64,000 nt of DNA from UBA2256 sp964453055. GTDB taxonomy: Bacteria > Spirochaetota > Spirochaetia > Treponematales > Rectinemataceae. The DNA is taken from positions 1-64,000 of the forward strand of contig CAYVOD010000003.1 of the NCBI GenBank assembly GCA_964453055.1, read 5' to 3'. Both the position numbers and the translations under genes were made by a program. Below the pieces are notes generated by a model. The model was not told the DNA's origin. It saw only the letters and a program-made list of their open reading frames with translations, and ran no database searches. Numbering within the stretch: the first letter of the stretch is position 1; each line of letters starts with the position of its first letter. Shown here in pieces: positions 42,836-49,631 of the stretch.

Positions 42836-43640
42836 ATATGGCTCCTTGGTCAATGGCGTGGCGGACTCCGTTTTTGAAGATGGCCAACCCTGAACCCTGC
42901 CTACCTCCATGGTAGGAGCGGCCCGCGGGGCCGGTCAGGACATTGTCTTCCGGATGGGGCATGAGTCCCAGGACATTGCCTTTGGGGTTGCAGATGCCGG
43001 CGATATCGTGGGGAGATCCGTTGGGATTATAGGGCCACGCTTCATCGGCCGGCGCTCCGGAAGACAGGGCATAGCGAAGCGCGACGAGGCCGGCGGACTG
43101 CAGTGCGTCCAGGTGCGCCTGGCTCGAGGCGAGGAAACGTCCTTCGCCATGGGCTACCGGGCAGGCTACGGGTTCTTCGATACCCTTCGTCCAGATGCAA
43201 GGACTCTTTTCAGCCCTTAGGGTGACCCAGCGGCATTCGAAACGGCCGTTGGCGTTGTCGCTGAGGGTATAGTGTCGGTGGTCCTCGTCGGAGGGAAAGA
43301 ATTGCCTGCCCGGGAGCAGGCCGGCCTTCACCAGGGTCTGGAAGCCGTTGCAGATGCCTATGACGGGCTTGCCCTCTTCGACGAAGCGGCTTACTTCGTC
43401 CTTGAAAAAGGAAGCGATGTCCAGGGCGAAGAGGCGGCCGGCGCCGAGGGCGTCGGCGTAGGAAAAGCCGCCGGGGATCACGAGGAGCCTGGCCCGGCGC
43501 AGCATGCTGGGGTCGGCTCGCAGCTGGTTGACGTGGACTATGGCGGCCTCGGCGCCGGCCGCCTCCAAGGCGAAGGCCGCGTCCAGGTCCCGGTTAATTC
43601 CCGCAGCATGCAGGATGAGGGCTTTGGGTTTCATGCTCAT
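42828..43640 (-). CDS. purQ: FGAM synthase glutaminase subunit
   Basis: The class I glutamine amidotransferase subunit that supplies ammonia to PurL. The 270-residue product has 'PKALILHAAGINRDLDAAFA', 'LVIPGGFSYADALGAGRLFA', the nucleophile elbow 'VIGICNGFQTLVKAGLLPG' (Cys) and the C-terminal 'LMPHPEDNVLTGPAGRSYHG' (catalytic His and Glu). Two ATGs at 43640 and 43634 are possible; GGGAGG lies just upstream. It overlaps purL by 4 nt. Confidence 0.95.
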   Translation of the reverse strand: MSMKPKALILHAAGINRDLDAAFALEAAGAEAAIVHVNQLRADPSMLRRARLLVIPGGFSYADALGAGRLFALDIASFFKDEVSRFVEEGKPVIGICNGFQTLVKAGLLPGRQFFPSDEDHRHYTLSDNANGRFECRWVTLRAEKSPCIWTKGIEEPVACPVAHGEGRFLASSQAHLDALQSAGLVALRYALSSGAPADEAWPYNPNGSPHDIAGICNPKGNVLGLMPHPEDNVLTGPAGRSYHGGRQGSGLAIFKNGVRHAIDQGAIYG

Positions 43641-46600
43641 CTTCCCTCCCGATGGGCTGCGCGGGTCTTGGCCGCGGCCGGCTCCGCCTGGTCAAGAATT
43701 TCGGCGCATTCCCTGAGGTATGCCGCATGCAATTCCTCGATGCCCAGCGAAGCCAGACCCTTCTTCCCGGCACTGACGCGAAGATTCGGAGCTTGGCGGG
43801 TCTTTCCGACCAGGGCTAGCGGAAGGCCAGTGAAAAATTCCTCGAAGGCGGAAGCCTGGCTCATTTTCACCTCCGCTAAAAAGCAGCCGTTGGTCTCGCC
43901 GAATAAAAGGAGGGCTTGCCATGCAGGATTCTCGAGAGAAGCTTCGCTTCCCTTTGCCGCCGCCTCTCCAAAACTCTTGGATGCTGCCGCAAGCCTTTCC
44001 ATTTCGATTTCTGCCCCGAGGCCGCCGCCTATGCACATCTCGGCGAGCGCAGCTCCCAGGCCTCCTTCGGAGAGGTCGTGGCTGGCCGAGACGAGACCTG
44101 CTTTCAACGCCTTATGGAAGGCCCTGTAGACCGCCGGCGCTTCAGCCGAGAAGCCTGGCGCGGCGAGCCCCGGCCTTGCTTCAAGAACGTCCATCAGCAC
44201 CGAGGCTTCATAGGAGGGCGAAAACTCGCCTACGAGATAAAGCAGAGAATCGCCATATTTTAGGTCGCTGCCGCGGACAGCCTCGAGTTCCGGCACGATG
44301 CCCATGGCCGAGATCAGGAGTGATGGCGGTACGGCGATTTTCTCGCCGCCCGGTCCCTCGAATTCATTATTGAAAGAGTCTTTTCCGCTGACGAAGGGGC
44401 TGCGATGCGCCACCGCCGCATCCTTGCAGGCCTTTGCCGCCCTCAGAAGGGTCCAGAGGTTTTCGGGCTTGAGCGGATCGCCCCAGCAGAAATTGTCCAT
44501 CACCGCGATGCGGTCCGGATCCGCGCCAACCGCTACGGCATTGCGGACCGCTTCGTCCAGGGCGGAAGCCGCGGCATTGTAGGAATCAGCCTCCCCATAG
44601 CGCGGATTGAAGCCGTTGGAAATAGCCACGCCGCGACTCAGCCCAGTCTCGAGGGGAACCGCCACGGCCGCGTCCGAAGGACCGGACTGGGCCTGCCCGG
44701 CAAAAGGACCAAGCCTGGTGGCGCCCAGGACCTCGTGGTCGTAGCGGCGGATCGCCCATTCCTTCGAACTGATGGCATGGTGAGTCATTATCTTCGGGAA
44801 AAGCTCTCCGATGCCTGGGGTCTTCGGCTGCGGCATGATCCGGGGCGAAGCCTTCCGGCCGGAATACGCCGGGGGAGCGGCTTTCATGCGGCGCCGAGGC
44901 ATCCCGTTGTGGAGAAATTCGCAATCCAGGTCCAGGATCGGCTTGTCGTTGAAACGCACCACGAGGCGACCCGTGCCGGTGAAAAATCCCAGGTCGCAGA
45001 ACTCCACGTCGTTAGACGCGCAGAGTTCGGCGACTTGGGGGAGTTTTTCCGGGGGAACGGCGATGACCATCCTCTCCTGGGCTTCCGAGAGCCAAATCTC
45101 CCAGGGGGCAAGCCCCGGGTATTTCAGCCGCACTTCGGACAGCTCCACGTCGGCGCCCAACTCCGATGCCATCTCGCCTACCGCCGACGACAAACCACCT
45201 GCTCCGCAATCGGTTATGCCCGTATACAGCCCAGCGTCCCGAGCTGACAGGATTATTTCGGATAGTTTTTTCTCCACCAGGGGGGCCCCGATCTGCACTG
45301 AGGCTCCGGAGGTCTCCAGGGTGCTTCCGTCCATCGTCATCGAGGAGAAGGTCGCTCCCCTTATACCGTCACGGCCTGTTCTGCCGCCCAGGACCAGCAC
45401 CCTGTCCCCTACCCTCGGCTCCGAAAAGAAAGCCCCCCGGGGGGCGATGCCCGCGCAGCCGCAGTACACCAGGGGATTGGCCGCGTATTTTTCGTGATAG
45501 TGGATGCTTCCGTTCAAAGTGGGGATGCCCATCTTGTTTCCGTAATCCTGCACACCAGCCACGACTCCGCTTCGGATCCGCTCGGCCGAAAGAGCCGACG
45601 TCCCCTCGCCCCGGCCGGGAATCCCGAAGCACAGCACGTCGGTGACCGCGAAAGGCCGGGCGGAAACGGCCATGACATCCCGAATCACGCCCCCCACCCC
45701 TGTGTTTGCGCCTCCGAAGGGCTCGATAGCCGAAGGGTGGTTGTGGGTTTCGACCTTGAACGACAGGTCGAAATCCTTGTCGAACTCGATGATGCCTGCG
45801 TTGTCCTTGAAAGCTGAAATTACCCAGGGAGCGCCGATCTCGTCCGTCGCCGCCTTGATGTAGGTCTTGAGAATATTGTCGACCCTCACGGGCAGGCCGC
45901 CGGATTCGGCGTCCTCGACTTCTATGAGAGCCTTGAATGTCTTGTGGAAACAGTGCTCGCTCCAGGTTTGGGCTATCATTTCGAATTCCACGTCCGAGCA
46001 AGCCCTGCCTTGGGCGGCGAAATAGTCGCGAATGGACCTCATTTCCTCTGGATCGAGAGCGGCCCTTCTGGAGCGGTTGAGCTCCGCGAGCTCCTGGTCG
46101 TCCATTTTGTGGATGGGAATCCATTCTTCCGGCGGAATCTCGGCATCGCTGCCCGGAAACGCCGGCTCCACGGGACCCAAGGCCCAGCGCTGCACCACCG
46201 GATTGGCCAGGAGCTTGGCGGCGAGCCTATGCAGGTCTTCGGCTCCGATGAAGGAGCCTTCGTCGCAGACAAGCTCGTAACGCAAGCCCGTGGATGCCGC
46301 CTCGATGCCCTGTATGCCCAACTCCCGCCCGGAGCGCATGATCTCGTCCGCCACCGGGTCGGTTACCCCCGGATGATAGGTGACTTCGACCACGAGGCCT
46401 TTGTCCTCTGGTGTCTGAGGGAGGGTATGGATTTCGCAAGTCTGGGTGACGGGATCCGATAAAAGAAAGCGCCCGAGGAAACTCAGTTCCCCGGGCGCTA
46501 TATTCCCGCGCACAAAGTAAATCTCGGAGCGCAGTACGGCCTTGATTCCTTCGAACCCCAGCCGCCCCGCCTCGCGCACGATCAGCGCCGAGGACTTGGC

Positions 46601-46654
46601 CCCCGGCTTTAGTTCCCGGATCGTAAAACGATGGACAGGAAGTTGATGTTCCAT
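43637..46654 (-). CDS. purL: FGAM synthase, PurS-PurL fusion type
   Basis: Converts FGAR to FGAM with ATP. The 1005-residue protein is larger than the small PurL (about 740) and smaller than the large PurL with fused glutaminase (about 1290). About 200 N-terminal residues ('VREAGRLGFEGIKAVLRSEI' and 'RSGRELGIQGIEAASTGLRY') form two PurS-like repeats. The catalytic region has 'AQTWSEHCFHKTFKALIEV', 'VETHNHPSAIEPFGGANTGV' and 'VGDRVLVLGGRTGRDGI', with a second lobe around 'SASHDLSEGGLGAALAEMCI'. The glutaminase is separate (purQ). The start at 46654 is favoured by a GATAGG ribosome site. Confidence 0.94.
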   Translation of the reverse strand: MEHQLPVHRFTIRELKPGAKSSALIVREAGRLGFEGIKAVLRSEIYFVRGNIAPGELSFLGRFLLSDPVTQTCEIHTLPQTPEDKGLVVEVTYHPGVTDPVADEIMRSGRELGIQGIEAASTGLRYELVCDEGSFIGAEDLHRLAAKLLANPVVQRWALGPVEPAFPGSDAEIPPEEWIPIHKMDDQELAELNRSRRAALDPEEMRSIRDYFAAQGRACSDVEFEMIAQTWSEHCFHKTFKALIEVEDAESGGLPVRVDNILKTYIKAATDEIGAPWVISAFKDNAGIIEFDKDFDLSFKVETHNHPSAIEPFGGANTGVGGVIRDVMAVSARPFAVTDVLCFGIPGRGEGTSALSAERIRSGVVAGVQDYGNKMGIPTLNGSIHYHEKYAANPLVYCGCAGIAPRGAFFSEPRVGDRVLVLGGRTGRDGIRGATFSSMTMDGSTLETSGASVQIGAPLVEKKLSEIILSARDAGLYTGITDCGAGGLSSAVGEMASELGADVELSEVRLKYPGLAPWEIWLSEAQERMVIAVPPEKLPQVAELCASNDVEFCDLGFFTGTGRLVVRFNDKPILDLDCEFLHNGMPRRRMKAAPPAYSGRKASPRIMPQPKTPGIGELFPKIMTHHAISSKEWAIRRYDHEVLGATRLGPFAGQAQSGPSDAAVAVPLETGLSRGVAISNGFNPRYGEADSYNAAASALDEAVRNAVAVGADPDRIAVMDNFCWGDPLKPENLWTLLRAAKACKDAAVAHRSPFVSGKDSFNNEFEGPGGEKIAVPPSLLISAMGIVPELEAVRGSDLKYGDSLLYLVGEFSPSYEASVLMDVLEARPGLAAPGFSAEAPAVYRAFHKALKAGLVSASHDLSEGGLGAALAEMCIGGGLGAEIEMERLAAASKSFGEAAAKGSEASLENPAWQALLLFGETNGCFLAEVKMSQASAFEEFFTGLPLALVGKTRQAPNLRVSAGKKGLASLGIEELHAAYLRECAEILDQAEPAAAKTRAAHREGR

Positions 46655-46748
46655 ACAAATGCCTATCATAGGCGAAAAATCTAGTCAAGGAGTCAGGATT
46701 TCGAAACCGAGGCCCAGCAGATACTCCTATCGCAATTCCAGCCTGTCC

Positions 46749-48140
46749 TTATTGGGCAAACCTTGTTTTCAGCAACCTCGCGAACTCTCCCGCCCTCCTG
46801 GGGGCGTCCCCGAGATAGCCTTCGATGCGCATAAGCTGGTCGATTTTTTCCGCCGGGAGCAGACGGGTGAAGAAGGGATCGCCGGCGATGCGCTGCCGAA
46901 GCGGATTCTCGTCGGTGCCGCGCAGGATTTCCCAGGCCGCGAGGGCGTGCTTCCTCAGCCTTTCGTGAGTTTCCTGCCTGTCGGCCCCGGCCTTGGCCAT
47001 GGCCATCATGACCCGCTCTGTGCAGGCGAAGGGGGCGTAGCGGCGGAAGGTACGTCCCGCTGCGTCCTCATCCAGGCGGAAGCCGCTGATGATTTTCTGC
47101 GCCGTCCTTATCAGTTCGTCCGCCGCTAGGAAGGACTCGGGCAGGCTGCTCCTCCGGTTCGCCGAATCGTCCAGCGTCCGCTCCAGAAGAGATAGCGCGG
47201 CGTTGCTCCATGCCACCTGTGGATAGGCCGCCAGAAGTCTGGCGAGGGAATCGATTTTTTCTGCGTCTATGGGATTGCGCTTGAAAGGCATGGCCGAGGA
47301 GCCCACCTGCTTGCTCCCGAAAGGTTCCGCCAGCTCGCCGATGGGCGGGGACTGGAGTATCCTGAAGTCGAAGGCCATCTTGTGAAGCGCCGCCGCCAGG
47401 CTGGCCAGAGCCGCCAACACCCGGTATTCCTGCAGCCGCGGGCTCGTCTGGGTGGAGACGGGGAAAAACTCTATCTTTAGCTCCTTTTCGAGAGCCTTTT
47501 CAAACCCGGGCAGCTCATCCAGGCCTATGAGTTCCCCATACGAAGCCGAGCTGCCGACCGCCCCCTTGAATCCTTTTCCCTTTAGCGTGGCTTCGAGCCT
47601 TTCGATGTCTTCATAGGCCGAAAGCAAATCCTGCGCCCAGACGGAACAGCGGTATCCGAAGCTACTGGGTTCAGCCGGCTGAAGGTGCGTAAAAGCCATG
47701 ACGGGAAAATCCGAATAGGCTTCGATTTTTTCGGCGAGGCTCAACAGCAGGCGCTTAAGCCCTTCGCGGACGAGGCCGAGAGATTCGCGGATGCGCAGGG
47801 CATCGGCATTGTCCTCGATATCCATCGAAGTGGCTCCCAGGTGGATGACGCCGCCGGCGCCGGGACATTGTTCCGCGAAAGCCTTTATCTCCGCCATGAG
47901 GTCGTGGCGGATCTCGGCCTCTATGGCGAGCGAACGCTCCATATCCACCTTCTCGACCTGGGATTCCAGTTCGGCCAGCTGCTGGGGGCTCACCAGGCCA
48001 TAGCGCGACTGGACTCTCGCGAGGCTCAGCCAGAGCCTTCTCCATAGCTCGCGTTTATGCGTTTCGCTCCAAAGGTGCCGCATTCGTTCGCTTCCGTATC
48101 GCCAGGAAAAGGGAGAGAGGTAGGCGGAATAGTCTTTCAT
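46749..48140 (-). CDS. purB: adenylosuccinate lyase
   Basis: Cleaves SAICAR to AICAR and adenylosuccinate to AMP. The 463-residue product has 'LSPFSWRYGSERMRHLWSET', 'IHLGATSMDIEDNADALRIR' (Thr-Ser of the first active-site region), 'AFTHLQPAEPSSFGYR' (catalytic His) and the family signature loop 'QVGSSAMPFKRNPIDAEKID'. The ATG at 48140 has GAGGG upstream. It is the first gene of the purine operon, divergent from ssb; the shared upstream region contains the 48242-48290 hairpin. Confidence 0.95.
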   Translation of the reverse strand: MKDYSAYLSPFSWRYGSERMRHLWSETHKRELWRRLWLSLARVQSRYGLVSPQQLAELESQVEKVDMERSLAIEAEIRHDLMAEIKAFAEQCPGAGGVIHLGATSMDIEDNADALRIRESLGLVREGLKRLLLSLAEKIEAYSDFPVMAFTHLQPAEPSSFGYRCSVWAQDLLSAYEDIERLEATLKGKGFKGAVGSSASYGELIGLDELPGFEKALEKELKIEFFPVSTQTSPRLQEYRVLAALASLAAALHKMAFDFRILQSPPIGELAEPFGSKQVGSSAMPFKRNPIDAEKIDSLARLLAAYPQVAWSNAALSLLERTLDDSANRRSSLPESFLAADELIRTAQKIISGFRLDEDAAGRTFRRYAPFACTERVMMAMAKAGADRQETHERLRKHALAAWEILRGTDENPLRQRIAGDPFFTRLLPAEKIDQLMRIEGYLGDAPRRAGEFARLLKTRFAQ

Positions 48141-48241
48141 CCCTCGACTATAGCAGAAGGAAGGAAGACTGAAAATACTGACGACTTTCGCCCAAACCCC
48201 AATACGGCTTGAAGCGAATCGCGCTCCGGCGGGCGTCTGTC

Positions 48242-48290
48242 TGTTGCTGGGGCGGCGAGGCGGCCGCGGCGCCTCGCCGCCCCAGCAACA
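48242..48290. repeat. 21-bp perfect inverted repeat upstream of ssb
   Basis: Arms 48242-48262 and 48270-48290 are exact reverse complements with a 7-nt loop (GCCGCGG). The repeat ends 4 nt before the AAGGAGG ribosome site of ssb and 15 nt before its ATG. There is no T-run on either strand, so it is not a normal terminator. In RNA it would be a very stable 5'-UTR hairpin, and in supercoiled DNA a potential cruciform between divergent purB and ssb. Confidence 0.9.
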
Positions 48291-48305
48291 AGACAAGGAG
48301 GGAGC

Positions 48306-48713
48306 ATGAATTCACTGAATAGCATTCTCGTGGAGGGCAATTTGGTCAGAGACCCCGATTCGAAGGTCCTGCCCAGCGGAAACCAGGTCTGCGATTTCAC
48401 CCTGGCTTCCAATCGCTTCTATAAAAACGGGGACACGGGCATGGAAAAGGAGGTTTCCTATTTCGACGTCGAGGCCTGGTCGCGCCTCGGGGCCAGCTGC
48501 GCCCAGTATCTGAAAAAAGGCCGGGGCGTCAGGGTAGTGGGCCGGCTGAAGCAGGATCGCTGGGTCGATCCCGAAGGCAAGCAGCGGGCGAAGGTCAAGA
48601 TAGTCGCCGAGCACGTGGAGTTCAAGGCGCAGAAGCAGGGGGCGAAAAAGGAGGAGGAAGAAGATTCGGTTCAGGAGGAGGCCGACGAAACCTCGACGGT
48701 GAGCGTCTTCTGA
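48306..48713 (+). CDS. ssb: single-stranded DNA-binding protein
   Basis: A 135-residue SSB. Residues 1-105 form the OB fold: 'LNSILVEGNLVRDPDSKVLP', 'VCDFTLASNRFYKNGD', 'YFDVEAWSRLGASCAQYL', 'GRGVRVVGRLKQDRW'. The C-terminal tail is short and acidic, but its tip ends 'STVSVF' in place of the usual acidic D-D-I-P-F, keeping only the final Phe. That may weaken or alter binding of partner proteins, or mark this as a secondary SSB. The gene runs convergent to iclR and the two coding regions overlap by 43 nt. Confidence 0.92.
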   Translation: MNSLNSILVEGNLVRDPDSKVLPSGNQVCDFTLASNRFYKNGDTGMEKEVSYFDVEAWSRLGASCAQYLKKGRGVRVVGRLKQDRWVDPEGKQRAKVKIVAEHVEFKAQKQGAKKEEEEDSVQEEADETSTVSVF

Positions 48714-49465
48714 TTCGGTTCGTAGGCTTGCATGGCGCGCATGGCTTCGCGGCTCGCCTGGCTGAGGAGCTCGAGGAATCGTTCCTTGGTCTCGGGGTCT
48801 CTCATGCGCGCCGAAGGTCCGGAGATGCTCACGGCGCCCGCGAAATCGGAGCCGGGAAGCCTTAGCGGCATCGCATAGCAGGTAAGGCCGACCTCGTACT
48901 CGTCCCTGTCCACCCCGTAGCCCTGTTCTTTCGCCCTCCTGGCTTCCCGGATGACGTCTTCGGGCTCCACCAGGGTGTGCTCGCTGAATCGGTGAAGCGG
49001 AGCGCTGCCCAGTATCGCCCTCATATGTTCTTCGGGGAGCTGGGAGAGTATCGCCTTTCCCACGCCGGTACAATGGAGGGGCAGCCGGTCGCCGGGCACC
49101 GAGCGCATTCGCAGGCTTCGGTTGGCCTCGGCGCGATCCAGGTAGATCGCCGAGTCGCCCGCCAGGCAGGCCAGGTTGGAGGACTCCCCCGATTCCCTCG
49201 CCAGGCGCTCGATCAGGGGACGTACTTTCTCCACCACCAGGGCTCGCACGGGCACCTTGCTGCCCAGCTCGAAGAGCGAAAGTCCGAGCGACCAGCCCGC
49301 GGGCCTTTTTTCCACTACGCCCCTGGATTCCAGCACGGCCAGATAGCGAAGGGCCGTCGCCTTGTTCATGCCGGTTTCCTTGGACAGGCGGGCGAGGCTC
49401 ACCTCGTCCTCGACCTTCGCGAGATAGAATAGTATGTCCAGCGCCTTGCCAGCCGACTCACTCAT
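48671..49465 (-). CDS. IclR-family transcriptional regulator
   Basis: A 264-residue regulator. The winged HTH (residues 1-65) reads 'GKALDILFYLAKVEDEVSLA' and 'LSKETGMNKATALRYLAVLE'. The effector-binding GAF-like domain contains 'LPLHCTGVGKAILSQLPEEH' and 'GYGVDRDEYEVGLTCYAMPL' plus 'GAVSISGPSARM', all IclR signatures. It is monocistronic. A strong promoter and a palindromic site just downstream of the start of transcription suggest autorepression. Its target genes are not obvious from the neighbours. The 3' end overlaps ssb by 43 nt on the opposite strand. Confidence 0.92.
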   Translation of the reverse strand: MSESAGKALDILFYLAKVEDEVSLARLSKETGMNKATALRYLAVLESRGVVEKRPAGWSLGLSLFELGSKVPVRALVVEKVRPLIERLARESGESSNLACLAGDSAIYLDRAEANRSLRMRSVPGDRLPLHCTGVGKAILSQLPEEHMRAILGSAPLHRFSEHTLVEPEDVIREARRAKEQGYGVDRDEYEVGLTCYAMPLRLPGSDFAGAVSISGPSARMRDPETKERFLELLSQASREAMRAMQAYEPNQKTLTVEVSSASS

Positions 49466-49548
49466 GTAAACCTTCTCTATTGGGTCAGGGTAGGAATTCG
49501 GTTCCGCTAAAAGTCGTTCGACCTTGTAAAAAGAACCTCGAAAGAGAA

Positions 49549-49571
49549 AAAATAAAACCGCGTTTTATTTT
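49549..49571. promoter_or_regulatory. palindromic operator of iclR
   Basis: 10-bp perfect inverted repeat AAAATAAAAC-CGC-GTTTTATTTT. It lies immediately downstream of the -10 box of the iclR promoter, covering roughly +3 to +25 of the transcript, so bound protein would block initiation. Confidence 0.75.
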
Positions 49572-49580
49572 CTGATACAG

Positions 49581-49608
49581 AGTATAGCGAGGCTCGAACC
49601 TGAGTCAA
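49581..49608 (-). promoter_or_regulatory. promoter of iclR
   Basis: On the minus strand: TTGACT (49608-49603), a 16-nt spacer, then TATACT (49586-49581); each box matches consensus at 5 of 6. It sits between the end of the U32 gene and iclR and leaves a leader of about 110 nt. Confidence 0.78.
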
Positions 49609-49631
49609 GGGAAATTTCAATAGATAAAATT

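Noticed and set aside
48147..48152. TATAGT as -10 box of purB (minus strand)
   Set aside because: It lies only 7 nt before the purB ATG and has no -35 at the right distance. A GAGGG ribosome site between it and the start argues for a longer leader.
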